Source: a virus. Taken from it: 32,284 nucleotides of DNA. How positions within the stretch are numbered: position 1 is the first letter of the stretch; each line of letters begins with the position of its first letter. The notes under the pieces were generated by a model, which was not told the origin of the DNA, did not search any database, and saw only the letters and a program-made list of their open reading frames with translations. Positions 19,170-27,872 of the stretch are shown one piece after another. The stretch is taken from positions 1 to 32,284 of the IMG/VR virus record IMGVR_UViG_3300028025_002446. The stretch is one strand, 5' to 3'. Position numbers and translations under genes: made by a program.

Positions 19170-21518
19170 TTATGACCTAGCGAAAACTTGACCAGATGAG
19201 CGTTCGTATTTTTGGATAGCATCAACAATTTCTTTACCAACTTGTGCGCCAGAAGTACCAATACCTGCATTAACAACTATGTTAAAAGTGCTACCCATTT
19301 TTGCTGAGTTAGCACCAGATAGAGGAATAACGGCTTCTGGGCCTGCTTCACCGATAAGTGCGTTAGTTGGGCCTGTAACAATTCCACCTTTAGCCATTCG
19401 AACAGTTTTATTTTGTAAGGCATAAGCTAAAGCCGTATAAGAAGCAGCAGCAGTTCCAGAGGTTTTCAAAACATTTGCTGCTTTAGCAAATTGTGTAGAG
19501 GTTAAAAGTTTTCCTGGTTGTAATTTTGTTCCTGTATCAGTTTTACGCGATTCTGCGCCTGTATCAGTAGATGGTGCTGTTGGTGTTGCGCCTGTTGGGA
19601 GAGTTTCAACAACAAGTTTCAGTTCTGCTTTTGCTCTTTCTAATTCTGCTTTGATTCCAGCAACCATTGCTTCTGCTTGTTTAACACCAGCATCATAGAA
19701 AGCAACAGCACCAAATTCACCAACTTGGTCAGCAACAGTAAACACGGAATCAACAAGAGTATTTATTTGCTCAACAACAGTTGAACCACCAATAATGATG
19801 CTGTCAGCAATCTTAGAACCAGCCTCAAAACCAGCATCTAATACTTGACGGATAGCACGTTCGTTTAAGCCAAGAACAACAAGTTGTTTTACTTTGTCAG
19901 CAAACGCAGTAGCTTGAGTTGCTTGGTCTGCAAGTCCTTTTAAGAAATCCTCAGATTCGGCTGCTTTACCAAAATTCAAAATACCCGTGATTGTGCTTCC
20001 AATCGCGCCTTTGAAATCATTAAACTTGCCTTTAACATCTTCAAGAGCTGACTCTGCTTTTCGTAAAGAATCCTCAAGATTATCAACAATAACTTGAGCG
20101 GCTTTTTTCGCAGCATCTTTAGCCTTGTCCATAGCAGTAGAAGATTCGTTTAATCCTTGATTCATATCGTCAATGGCTGGAACAACTTGGTCAGCAACGT
20201 TCATACCTAAAGTATCTGTTTGTGCTGCTAAAGCACCCATTGAGTTTTTGGCTTCAACTGCGCTAAAAGATAAACGACCAAAAGCTACTTCTGATATTTC
20301 ACCGATTTCTTCAATATCAACACCAAAGAACTTTAAGCCTCTGATGACTTTGTTTATAGTTTGTATAAAGAAATTCAAACCTTTGATTGCGTAATTTATT
20401 GCACCCTCAACGAATCCAATGAATGCGTTTCCTAGTTTGGCTATTCCTTGACGGAATGTGTCAGAGGTTTTCCAAGCCCTAATAACAACTATTGATAGAG
20501 CAACAAGTCCTGCGATTACTAAACCAACAGGGCTTAACAAAAATGTTAAGTTAAGAATTTTGAAAACTTCAATAAATGTTTTTATAGAGCCAATTAAACT
20601 TCCAAAAATAAATAGCAATGGGCCAACAGCGGCAACAAATAAACCAATTTTGAGACCGACTTCAATAAATTTAGGATTTAGGTTTGTCATAAAGTCAGCA
20701 AAACGTTGGACTAGAGGAATGACATCTTCTCTTAAAACATCAACAAATTGAAGAACGACTGGAAGTAATGCAGTACCAAGTTGGGCTTTAACGTTAGAAA
20801 CTTCAGCTTGTAAGAATTTCATTTGAGCAGCAAAACCCTCAGAGGTTCTTGCTACGTCACCTTGTTGTAATGCTGTGTCTTTCAAAATTAGAGAATAAGC
20901 TGCTTGCGATTTGATAGCAATAGGTAAAGTTCCAGAAGTAGTTTCAATTAAACCAAGTCTTAATGCTTCTTCTTTTAGACGTGCATCATTTAGAGCAACA
21001 CCGAAACGTTTTAGTGGCTCAGTTTCACCTGATAGACCTGAACGTAATGCAGTTAATGCGTCATCAATTGGTACGTTGTTAAAGGAAGCCATATCTGCTG
21101 CAAGTTCAACAAGATTTTGTGACATATCTTGTGCTTGTTTTGAACCAAGACCAAATGCTCTGAAAAGGTTTCCGTAAGTTCCAGCAGCTTCAAGTGCTTG
21201 TTGTTGTGAAACACCAAAAGCGGCACTTGTTGTTCTTGACCAATCTTGAACTTCTCTGGCATTAGCACCAAATACAGCGTTAGTTTTAGAAATAGATTCT
21301 TGAAGTGTTGAACCTGCTTGAACAAGTTTGTATATACCAGCGCTTGCAACAGCCAAAGGAAGTGTGACGTTTCTTGTAAGACTTGTTCCTACTGCTTTGA
21401 AACCCTCACCAACAGCAGCGAACTTACCTAAGCTGGTTTTAGCTCTTTCAAATTCTCTTACAGCAGACTTGATTCCTTTATCATCAAATTGCGTGAGAAT
21501 CGGGACAATAATTGCCAT
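19170..21518 (-). CDS. tape measure protein
   Basis: A 782-aa tape measure that sets tail length. N-terminal coiled coil (FDDKGIKSAVREFERAKTSLG), then the TP901-type core (about 50-250) with LQESISKTNAVFGANAREVQDW and ALRSGLSGETEPLKRFGVAL. Two hydrophobic segments at about 290-350 follow, then long helices, and the C-terminal GGIVTGPTNALIGEAGPEAVIPL motif found in many tape measures. At about 0.15 nm per residue, tail length would be near 115 nm. The longest gene in the window and a sign of a long-tailed siphovirus. Confidence 0.95.
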   Translation of the reverse strand: MAIIVPILTQFDDKGIKSAVREFERAKTSLGKFAAVGEGFKAVGTSLTRNVTLPLAVASAGIYKLVQAGSTLQESISKTNAVFGANAREVQDWSRTTSAAFGVSQQQALEAAGTYGNLFRAFGLGSKQAQDMSQNLVELAADMASFNNVPIDDALTALRSGLSGETEPLKRFGVALNDARLKEEALRLGLIETTSGTLPIAIKSQAAYSLILKDTALQQGDVARTSEGFAAQMKFLQAEVSNVKAQLGTALLPVVLQFVDVLREDVIPLVQRFADFMTNLNPKFIEVGLKIGLFVAAVGPLLFIFGSLIGSIKTFIEVFKILNLTFLLSPVGLVIAGLVALSIVVIRAWKTSDTFRQGIAKLGNAFIGFVEGAINYAIKGLNFFIQTINKVIRGLKFFGVDIEEIGEISEVAFGRLSFSAVEAKNSMGALAAQTDTLGMNVADQVVPAIDDMNQGLNESSTAMDKAKDAAKKAAQVIVDNLEDSLRKAESALEDVKGKFNDFKGAIGSTITGILNFGKAAESEDFLKGLADQATQATAFADKVKQLVVLGLNERAIRQVLDAGFEAGSKIADSIIIGGSTVVEQINTLVDSVFTVADQVGEFGAVAFYDAGVKQAEAMVAGIKAELERAKAELKLVVETLPTGATPTAPSTDTGAESRKTDTGTKLQPGKLLTSTQFAKAANVLKTSGTAAASYTALAYALQNKTVRMAKGGIVTGPTNALIGEAGPEAVIPLSGANSAKMGSTFNIVVNAGIGTSGAQVGKEIVDAIQKYERSSGQVFARS

Positions 21519-22078
21519 TATTTAACCACCAATAAGTTTCGGTTCACCTTTGCAGATGCTTCTTGTAAAGAACGTTCAATACTATTATCAATCAAATTTT
21601 GATTTTTCAAAGCGGCAGGCCAAACGAAACGAGATGCCCCGTGAATGTTATTTAAGTTACGAATCAATGCTGTGCCTTGACCATTTATTCTGTAACCAGT
21701 TGGTCTGCGAGCAGATGGCTTAGAACGACCAGATGAACGACCAGTAGTTTTCTTTCTACCAGCCATATCAGCGATAGCCAATCCACGACCTTTAACGACA
21801 ACTTTTAATAAAGCTGTTGGTGTGTTTCCTCTAGGTTTTTTTCTACCAGTTTTAACTTCAGTTTTATTATCAGATGACCTAAAAGCGGTTTCACCACTAT
21901 GAGTAAAACCAGAAAGAGGAACAGATTTAGGTAAAGCGTTTTCAATTCCTTTAGCAAAAGGTAAAGAATAATTTTTAATGTCAGAATTTAATTGGTCATA
22001 TAAAGTTTTGTCTAATGTTTTGAGTTCAATTAAGGTTTCTCGGAGACCACGAACTTCCGTTGAAAGCCCAATAGCCAC
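21518..22078 (-). CDS. basic minor tail-module protein
   Basis: A 186-aa protein between the chaperones and the tape measure. N-terminal helix (RGLRETLIELKTLDKTLYDQL) resembles the start of HK97 gp10-like tail-completion proteins, the middle is a very basic, Ser/Arg-rich loop (GRKKTTGRSSGRSKPSARR), and the C-terminus is mixed. GTG start at 22078 with AGAGG upstream. It could be a tail-completion protein or bind nucleic acid; the family is uncertain. Confidence 0.6.
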   Translation of the reverse strand: MAIGLSTEVRGLRETLIELKTLDKTLYDQLNSDIKNYSLPFAKGIENALPKSVPLSGFTHSGETAFRSSDNKTEVKTGRKKPRGNTPTALLKVVVKGRGLAIADMAGRKKTTGRSSGRSKPSARRPTGYRINGQGTALIRNLNNIHGASRFVWPAALKNQNLIDNSIERSLQEASAKVNRNLLVVK

Positions 22079-22080
22079 AA

Positions 22081-22487
22081 TTACCTCTTATTTTGTTCGG
22101 ATGCTCTCCAACGCAAGTACATTCCTAATGTGAAAAGCATACGGTCAGACTCTTGTAAAAGCAAAGAGGGAGCAATCCCAGTTTCACAGGCCAAATAAGC
22201 GATATACCAATGCTCAGAGTTTTCTCCGAGCGGCTTTATTTTGGGTCTGAGTCGCTTACACCAATTTCATCAACTTCGTCTAACCAATTATCAAATTCTT
22301 TTTTAGTTGCATTGGTTCTTTTCTCAGAATGCCAAGCAAGAAAAAGCAGGTCAGTAAGTTTGAACTCTGATTCGAGTTTCGCTACCGACCTGCTGTACTT
22401 TTCTTCAAACGCAACTAAGTCTCTTGCTGAACAAACTATTTCTTTAGAATTACCATCATTGTAATTCACGCGCAGGTTGATTTTCAT
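22081..22487 (-). CDS. tail assembly chaperone, frameshifted long form
   Basis: The gpG-GT-type product by a -1 slip on CCCAAAA (22239-22245), just before the stop of the short form. The continued frame runs to TAA at 22081-22083 and adds 52 residues (PLGENSEHWYIAYLACETGI, LLLQESDRMLFTLGMYLRW), typical of the T part. Total is about 135 aa. Such fusions are conserved in long-tailed phages and guide the tape measure. Only the slippery heptamer and open frame are seen, but the fit is very good. Confidence 0.88.
22236..22487 (-). CDS. tail assembly chaperone, short form
   Basis: An 83-aa gpG-like chaperone. The strand pair MKINLRVNYNDGNSKEIVC is followed by helices (LVAFEEKYSRSVAKLESEF, then LLFLAWHSEKRTNATKKEF) and an acidic DEVDEIGVSDSDPK tail with the slippery site on its last codons. 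A ribosome-binding site AAGGAAA precedes the ATG at 22487. The gene lies between the major tail protein and the tape measure as expected. Confidence 0.88.
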   Translation of the reverse strand: MKINLRVNYNDGNSKEIVCSARDLVAFEEKYSRSVAKLESEFKLTDLLFLAWHSEKRTNATKKEFDNWLDEVDEIGVSDSDPK

Positions 22488-22503
22488 TTGTTTCCTTTTT
22501 TAA

Positions 22504-22914
22504 TTACGCAGCAGTTCCGCGAACTACTGAGCCAGATACAGGCCAAGTAACAGAAAGTGTAGCAATATCGCCAACGCTTGATGCGAATGGTGAGTATTGG
22601 GTTACCAATGCTGTCATTGTGTAAGTTGGGTTTGTTGCAGTTACTGTTCCACTTGTAGGTTTGATTACAACTGTTGCAATTGAACCTAGTAATGGGTTAA
22701 GTGTTGCATCAACTGAACCTGCACCGAAATCTTGCATAAAGTTTAGTGTTAGTGATGCTTGTTTTAATCCACCGATTCTGGTTCTCCAAGTCGAACCAAA
22801 AGCTGTGGTCTCTAAATCGTCAGCCTCTTGTGACAATTCAACTGAGTTAAGATTTACAGAGAAATCTGAACCATTGATTTTGACATCATAGTCTGTTGCA
22901 GCAAATTTTGCCAT
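22504..22914 (-). CDS. major tail protein
   Basis: A 136-aa tube protein with an N-terminal strand (YDVKINGSDFSVNLNSVELS), a loop with TTAFGSTWRTRIGGLKQASLTLNFMQDFG that is conserved in small actinophage tail-tube proteins, and C-terminal strands (IATLSVTWPVSGSVVRG). Gene order and size fit. Strong ribosome-binding site (TAGGAG) upstream. Confidence 0.88.
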   Translation of the reverse strand: MAKFAATDYDVKINGSDFSVNLNSVELSQEADDLETTAFGSTWRTRIGGLKQASLTLNFMQDFGAGSVDATLNPLLGSIATVVIKPTSGTVTATNPTYTMTALVTQYSPFASSVGDIATLSVTWPVSGSVVRGTAA

Positions 22915-22926
22915 TTGTTATTACTC

Positions 22927-23334
22927 CTAGTCTGCGTAGCAAAGAACTGTAAACTCTGCTGTTAGATATGTTACCTCACCAACAGGTAGTTGGCCGTAGT
23001 TTCTCATCTCACTAACTCTTGTATCGAACACAACTCCACCAAGAGTTTTGTCACCCTCAATTGCTCGTTTGATGCTTGAAGTGCCTGTGCTTGAAACATA
23101 GGCATCAAGATTTGATTGCGCAGTTCTTTCATCTACCCTGCCAACAATGACAAGGACATTGAAAACATAAGTCTGCATTCCTCTTTTGAAAGTATCGTCA
23201 TAAGAAACACTTGATGGCATAACAACAGCAATAGGTGGATTTGGATTATCTGGCATAAAAGCTGAAGTTCTCAAACCTGTAATAGTTCCAAGTCTTGTTG
23301 CAAGACCAGTTCTAATTGAGGATACGGATGCCAT
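22927..23334 (-). CDS. tail terminator/completion protein (putative)
   Basis: A 135-aa protein starting with the helix SVSSIRTGLATRLGTITGL, then PIAVVMPSSVSYDDTFKRGMQTYVFNVLVIVGRVDERTAQSNLDAY, which is typical of tail-terminator-type proteins of actinophages with the helix-strand-strand layout. Placed between the connector and major tail protein as expected. Coupled to the connector (TAATG). Confidence 0.72.
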   Translation of the reverse strand: MASVSSIRTGLATRLGTITGLRTSAFMPDNPNPPIAVVMPSSVSYDDTFKRGMQTYVFNVLVIVGRVDERTAQSNLDAYVSSTGTSSIKRAIEGDKTLGGVVFDTRVSEMRNYGQLPVGEVTYLTAEFTVLCYAD

Positions 23335-23939
23335 TAAATAAAGTTTCTCAATCTTCTGTAAGGCATTACAAGTTGTGCAACGTCTGGGTCAAGTTGTGAT
23401 GAAACACGGATAGCACCAAGGTCGCCAAAGCCTGCAACACCTAATGGACTGTCTAAACGTTTGTAAATCCTTGATGACTGGATAACGCAAGCCTGTTTAA
23501 TTGCGATAGGTACAGATGGCCAACCATAAGTTCCTTGAACTTTGATTAACGCTTCTCCACCCTCAATAGGCCATAGGTAGTCGCCAACAGCACGGATTGT
23601 TGTGAAAGGCCAAGGAATGCCATCAAGAACACCATTCAAAGGTTCAAGTTGGTAATCATCAGTTCCCCAAGTTGTATCAAAAACACCATCAGCGTCTTGA
23701 GCTGTTGTGATTGTTACTGTTCCATTTGCAAGGTCGTCTACTTCTACAACAAAATCATCTTGGGCAACAAAGTATCTTGTAGCAGTTCCAGATGAATAAA
23801 ATTGGCGTGCTGCATATCCGTCTATAAGTCTTGATGCAGATTCAATTGCCATCTCTAAAAGAGAATCGTCAATAGAGTCTGTGATGCGTAAGGCTGCTTT
23901 CACTTCGTTGAGTGAGGCATAGCCATTTGTTATAGCCAA
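23334..23939 (-). CDS. head-tail connector (gp6-like adaptor)
   Basis: A 201-aa protein. The start SLNEVKAALRITDSIDDSLLEMAIESASRLIDGYAARQF is a classic gp6-type helical adaptor, followed by a beta insert and C-terminal helices (AIKQACVIQSSRIYKRLDSP, DPDVAQLVMPYRR). It would dock under the portal. TTG start with GGAG upstream. The gene is separated from the head genes by the sugar-modifying cluster. Confidence 0.82.
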   Translation of the reverse strand: MAITNGYASLNEVKAALRITDSIDDSLLEMAIESASRLIDGYAARQFYSSGTATRYFVAQDDFVVEVDDLANGTVTITTAQDADGVFDTTWGTDDYQLEPLNGVLDGIPWPFTTIRAVGDYLWPIEGGEALIKVQGTYGWPSVPIAIKQACVIQSSRIYKRLDSPLGVAGFGDLGAIRVSSQLDPDVAQLVMPYRRLRNFI

Positions 23940-23970
23940 AATAACTCCTAAGTCTTAGCCCTAGTTTAGA

Positions 23971-24507
23971 CTAAGAAACCTGACCCCAAAAATATAAATC
24001 GTGGTGATTAGGGTCTACTCCAAAACCATATTCTACAAATAAGTCATCAAAATCAAAATGTTTTTCAAAATCGTCTTGAGTTAGATTCCGATAATAGTTG
24101 ATAGTAAAAGGGCTTGACCCAGCGTCAGTTGCAAGCGTTCCGTGCTCTGCTCTCCCAGTTGTAGCACAACTAAAAACAATCATTCCTTTTGGTTTTACTA
24201 AATCAATCATTTTTTGAAAAGTTTGCACCCAATGTTGGTCGTGTTCAAAACATTCAGCAGATAAAGCTACATCAAAAGAATCATTAGGAAATTCTACTTC
24301 GTGACCTCTTGAAATTAAATCAACTCCAAGGCCTGCGCCAATATCTACGCCAAGATAGCTTTTAGGCTGTAAAAAAATATCTCTTAATGAACCATTTATT
24401 ATCAAAGAACCAATTTCAATTATGTTTTTATCAATAAATTTATCTTTATGTTTGTTAAATACGTTTGTAAAAAAATTTACCTGTTCTTGATGGCTCAAAT
24501 GTGCCAA
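23971..24507 (-). CDS. class I SAM-dependent methyltransferase
   Basis: A 178-aa methyltransferase. The glycine motif is partly changed (IIEIGSL), then YLGVDIGAGLGVDLI carries the acidic ribose-binding Asp, FPNDSFDVALSAECFEHD has the motif IV-type region and MIDLVKPKGMIVFSCA the following strand. It lies after two glycosyltransferases, so it may methylate a sugar or a protein on the capsid, or help in a surface glycan (inference). TTG start; overlaps the upstream gene by 13 bases. Confidence 0.72.
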   Translation of the reverse strand: MAHLSHQEQVNFFTNVFNKHKDKFIDKNIIEIGSLIINGSLRDIFLQPKSYLGVDIGAGLGVDLISRGHEVEFPNDSFDVALSAECFEHDQHWVQTFQKMIDLVKPKGMIVFSCATTGRAEHGTLATDAGSSPFTINYYRNLTQDDFEKHFDFDDLFVEYGFGVDPNHHDLYFWGQVS

Positions 24508-25163
24508 CCTAATTGTCTGGTTCGTTTAATATCCCATTTACCCTCAGAAAAATCTTGATTATTTATCTTTGAAGTGAAATATTGACTGTTTGCTGCAAAA
24601 CTTAAATCGTTTTCTCTATGAAATCCAGCTTTAAGTGTTGAAGAATTGTCGTGAGCAACAGGAATAAATGAACGTTCTATGTTACAACCAGCAAATTCGG
24701 CTCTGCGTTCATAATCTGTGTCCTCAAAATAGGCTGGAACGAAAGATTCATCAAATAGTCCAACCTTTTGAACAACTTTTGACCCAAGACTAAAAGCGCA
24801 CCATTCAGGACTTCCATTAGAAAGCAATAATGTATGAGGATTTGATTTTTCAGCAAAAAGTTTTAATGAATCGCCACCCCATTCAATATCAAAGTTTGCA
24901 ATTAACCAGTAATCGCTGTTAGGAAGTGATTTAATTCCAAGATTCCAAGAAACAGGGACACCAAGATTGCTTGGAAACTTCAAATGCCAGATTTTTGACA
25001 CCCATTGATTCCAAGTTGGTGACCAATCAGTCTGTTTTGCCCCATTATCAATAATGATTAAGTCTTTAACTGCATAGTTAATTGACCCAATCATCCTGTC
25101 TAATAGGTCATATCTTGTTAAAACAGGCACAATCATTGCTGGTATCAAGTTACTTATCCCCAA
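24495..25163 (-). CDS. GT2-like glycosyltransferase
   Basis: A 222-aa GT-A-fold enzyme. MIVPVLTRYDLLDRMIGSI begins the nucleotide-sugar domain; FPSNLGVPVSWNLGI is the usual helix; NFDIEW carries a D-x-E in place of DxD for metal; then FDESFVPAYFEDTDYERRAEFAG is the acceptor-site part with the ED pair. The start is either TTG at 25163 or ATG at 25136, which opens at the conserved strand. Likely adds a sugar to a virion protein or host glycan together with the neighbour. Confidence 0.78.
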   Translation of the reverse strand: MGISNLIPAMIVPVLTRYDLLDRMIGSINYAVKDLIIIDNGAKQTDWSPTWNQWVSKIWHLKFPSNLGVPVSWNLGIKSLPNSDYWLIANFDIEWGGDSLKLFAEKSNPHTLLLSNGSPEWCAFSLGSKVVQKVGLFDESFVPAYFEDTDYERRAEFAGCNIERSFIPVAHDNSSTLKAGFHRENDLSFAANSQYFTSKINNQDFSEGKWDIKRTRQLGWHI

Positions 25164-25189
25164 TCATTAAGTTCGTTAATTTTGCCCTT

Positions 25190-26464
25190 TTAAGCCTTTT
25201 TAGAGGCATCAGAAGCCACTCTGGCAAATATGCTGTCTAAAGTAGGTTTCCAATGCTTTTCGTAAACTAAATCAGCATCATATTGCTTAGCAAAATCAAC
25301 AGCCTTTTGAGAAGTACCACGACCTCTGTTATACGCCTGTGTTAAAGCATCAACTATTTCTGGAACAGATGGAATATGAAACCAAGACTTCTGTGGCGCA
25401 TCCCAATAAGGCTGACCGCCAATTTTCCAACCATCTTCTGCACAAAGTTCAGCAGAAGCAGCAAAATCGGAAACAATAACAGGAGTACCACACGCTTGCG
25501 CTTCAACAGTCGGAATACCAAAACCCTCACCCATACTTGTTGCTAATAAAACATCAATATCAGAATATATGGCTGCAAGAATTTCTTGATTTATTCCAGC
25601 TCTTAACAAATAAGCATCAGGGAAAATAACTTTCTCAAGTGGAATACCACAAGACAAAATTAAATCAGTCAATCTAATTCCACCCATAGAACCAGATGGG
25701 TCAGTATGCAAATACAAAACTGCATCATCATACTTTTTAGCAAACATAGAAAAAGCCAAAAGATTTTCACCAAACGCTTTACGAACAGGTGACACACCTT
25801 TATTGGCTGCATTCATTCCAACAATAAATTTATCTTTACTAATTTTCATAAATTCTCGACCAGTAAAAGTATCGCCATTTATTGTTTTGAAAGTTGGAGT
25901 TGGTTTGAAAACTTTTTCAATTCCGTGAGGAACATACCAAGATTCAATTCCAACATTCTCTAACATTGCTTTACCAAATTCGCTCATAGCAATTGGATAA
26001 ACAAAAGGTAAACGACACCAAGCAGCAACTTCAGGTGGTGCAGGAACGTGGTCAATCGGAGTCCAAGAAGCAACAGGGAACTCTGCCCACTTTTCACCTT
26101 TGAAAACCCAAACATCAAACAAAGTCATCAACAAATGTTCAGCATCTTTATCACGTTGAGACCAATCGTGCATATGTGCAGGAATAACATCATTAGACCA
26201 TTGCTCCATCCCTCTTGGATAAACAGGGATTCCACCAGCAGGAGAGTTCCACATAGTTGCAGATGCCTCTAAACCATAGTTTGCAGCAACAGCAACTTCA
26301 TTGCCATCTGCTTTAAGTCTTGTTATCGCTTGAGCAGTTTGCTGACCATAACCAGTCGCAGCCCAAGGTGCATTAGAAACCCAGAGTATTCGTCTTGGGT
26401 GTTGTACAACATTTTGTACATTTTTGTTTTGTTTTGCTAAAGCTCTTTTTTGTTCACGATTCAC
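25190..26464 (-). CDS. GT4-like (GT-B) glycosyltransferase
   Basis: A protein of about 424 aa. The N-terminal Rossmann-type domain begins RRILWVSNAPWAATGYGQQT, a segment that I know in glycosyltransferases beside actinophage capsid genes. Middle: FVYPIAMSEFGKAMLENVGI and VPHGIEKVF; C-terminal: DVLLATSMGEGFGIPTVEAQACGTPVIVSD, the donor-site E-x7-E region. GTG at 26464 with GGAG six bases before it is preferred to the ATG at 26476. It may glycosylate the capsid, the next gene upstream. Confidence 0.82.
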   Translation of the reverse strand: MNREQKRALAKQNKNVQNVVQHPRRILWVSNAPWAATGYGQQTAQAITRLKADGNEVAVAANYGLEASATMWNSPAGGIPVYPRGMEQWSNDVIPAHMHDWSQRDKDAEHLLMTLFDVWVFKGEKWAEFPVASWTPIDHVPAPPEVAAWCRLPFVYPIAMSEFGKAMLENVGIESWYVPHGIEKVFKPTPTFKTINGDTFTGREFMKISKDKFIVGMNAANKGVSPVRKAFGENLLAFSMFAKKYDDAVLYLHTDPSGSMGGIRLTDLILSCGIPLEKVIFPDAYLLRAGINQEILAAIYSDIDVLLATSMGEGFGIPTVEAQACGTPVIVSDFAASAELCAEDGWKIGGQPYWDAPQKSWFHIPSVPEIVDALTQAYNRGRGTSQKAVDFAKQYDADLVYEKHWKPTLDSIFARVASDASKKA

Positions 26465-26489
26465 GCAGGACTCCATAAGAACGCAGGGT

Positions 26490-26517
26490 GTCTCCCACCT
26501 TATTACAGATGGGAGAC
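26490..26517 (-). terminator. 8-bp hairpin, second after the capsid gene
   Basis: GTCTCCCA (26490-26497) pairs with TGGGAGAC (26510-26517) over a 12-nt loop. In minus-strand order it follows the hairpin at 26525-26558 and precedes the glycosyltransferase ribosome-binding site. No T-run. Confidence 0.55.
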
Positions 26518-26524
26518 GAGTTAT

Positions 26525-26558
26525 GTCTGAGACACGGCCTGCGCTCCGTGTCCCAGAC
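26525..26558 (-). terminator. 13-bp hairpin downstream of the major capsid gene
   Basis: On the minus strand GTCTGGGACACGG pairs with CCGTGTCTCAGAC over an 8-nt loop; one pair is G-U. The plus strand would carry A-C there, so the structure suits minus-strand RNA. It begins about 20 bp after the capsid stop and could end most capsid transcripts or protect their 3' end. Confidence 0.65.
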
Positions 26559-26580
26559 GATTTTTCAAATCAGACTCGGA

Positions 26581-27765
26581 TTAGGAGTTTGCTGACTTGA
26601 AGTATTTAACGTGACTTGTTTGGATTAAGTTTCCATCAACACGGAATGTTGCACGGAAAGTTACCAAATCAGATGAGAAAGCGAAATCATCTGAACGGTC
26701 TAACTTCAATCCACCAACTTGGCGAACATAGTAGCTTGGCAAGTTACCGAAGATAACTGGCTTGGCTGCTGATGCTGCTGATGCCATTGCTGGGTTTTCG
26801 AATATTGGGTATCCAAGTAGCAAGTCGCGAGCATCTGCTGAAAGAGATGGTGTGAACAAGTATTGTCCAGCGTTATCTTTCAACTTACGCACGTTTGCAA
26901 TAGATGAAGAATTCATTTGGAAACCAGTTCCAGGAAGTCTACGACCCATTGTGTCAATGCTGTAAACAAGGTCAATCAAGTTATCAGCAGTTGGATTTAA
27001 TGCAGTTCCAGTTACAGCAGAACCTGCTCTATTGACTAGACCATTTGGTTCTACAGTACCTGTACCTGTAGTTAATGCAGCGTTTACTGCGTAACCCATT
27101 GCGTTACCTGTTTGAGTTGCTAAGAAACCAAGAATATCTACGCCAGCATCTTCAATCAATTCGCGTGAAACTTGGGTCAAGAATGAGTACTTGAATGCAC
27201 CAAGAGTTACGAAGTTGTTGAATGTTGGGTCAGATTCTCCGATTGCGTTGCCCTCTGAAGTTACAGTTCCAGTTGAGTATGCACTCAATGATGGAATTTG
27301 TAGGTTTTCGCCACCTGCTGTATTCAAGATGGTTGAGGTTTCTAGCATTGGGCCAACTGTTCTAGCCAACATAATTACTTGGTTATAGAAAGAAGTTGGA
27401 ACTGGTGAACCAGTTGAACCCTTAGTTACATCACGCTTTTCGAAATCGTATGAACGGATTTCACCGCGTGCCATAGCACGGATTGCTTCTGCATCATCTT
27501 TTTCGTTGCGTACTTCTGCAACTGGGCGTGCTTGGTTTTCTAAACCTTTCATTGCTTCAGCAGCGCGCATTTCGCGTTCTGCATCTGCTTTTAAGGTTTC
27601 GATTACCTTTGCGCGTGAATCTAGGTCAGCAGAAATACGTTCGTATTTTGCATTTTCCTCAGCAGTTAAATCGCGCTTTTCTGCTGCTGCTCCGTCAAGA
27701 AGTGCTTTGGCTTCTGCCCAAGCATTTTGACGTGCTTCGTGCTGTTGTTTAATGTATTCAGACAT
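26581..27765 (-). CDS. major capsid protein (HK97 fold)
   Basis: A 394-aa major capsid protein. The first 100 residues are a charged coiled coil (AEEKNAKYERI-like delta domain; for example LTAEENAKYERISADLDSRAK), removed by the protease in this fold type. The coat part begins near SYDFEKRDVTKGSTGSPVPT and has the usual TILNTAGGENLQIPSL, FNNFVTLGAFKYSFLTQVSREL and FGNLPSYYVRQVGGLKLDRS blocks. An AAGGAG ribosome-binding site gives strong initiation, as expected. Confidence 0.95.
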   Translation of the reverse strand: MSEYIKQQHEARQNAWAEAKALLDGAAAEKRDLTAEENAKYERISADLDSRAKVIETLKADAEREMRAAEAMKGLENQARPVAEVRNEKDDAEAIRAMARGEIRSYDFEKRDVTKGSTGSPVPTSFYNQVIMLARTVGPMLETSTILNTAGGENLQIPSLSAYSTGTVTSEGNAIGESDPTFNNFVTLGAFKYSFLTQVSRELIEDAGVDILGFLATQTGNAMGYAVNAALTTGTGTVEPNGLVNRAGSAVTGTALNPTADNLIDLVYSIDTMGRRLPGTGFQMNSSSIANVRKLKDNAGQYLFTPSLSADARDLLLGYPIFENPAMASAASAAKPVIFGNLPSYYVRQVGGLKLDRSDDFAFSSDLVTFRATFRVDGNLIQTSHVKYFKSANS

Positions 27766-27828
27766 TCTGAATCTCCTTATAGGATTGATTTGTGTTTATG
27801 TAATCTGCGAGGCTCACTCGACAGTAAA

Positions 27829-27858
27829 AATGGTGGTGGCATCCACGCAACCACCATT
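27829..27858 (-). terminator. hairpin with T-run before the capsid gene
   Basis: On the minus strand AATGGTGGT pairs with ACCACCATT over a 12-nt loop and is followed by TTT, giving an ATTTTTAC run. It lies about 15 bp after the stop of the small gene at 27873 and some 60 bp before the capsid start. It could limit read-through or set the level of capsid mRNA. Confidence 0.65.
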
Positions 27859-27872
27859 AGTCTAACAAACTT

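Noticed and set aside
21053-21349. Minus-strand frame inside the tape measure gene
   Set aside because: An alternative frame within a long, well-recognised gene; no known motif and no initiation signal.
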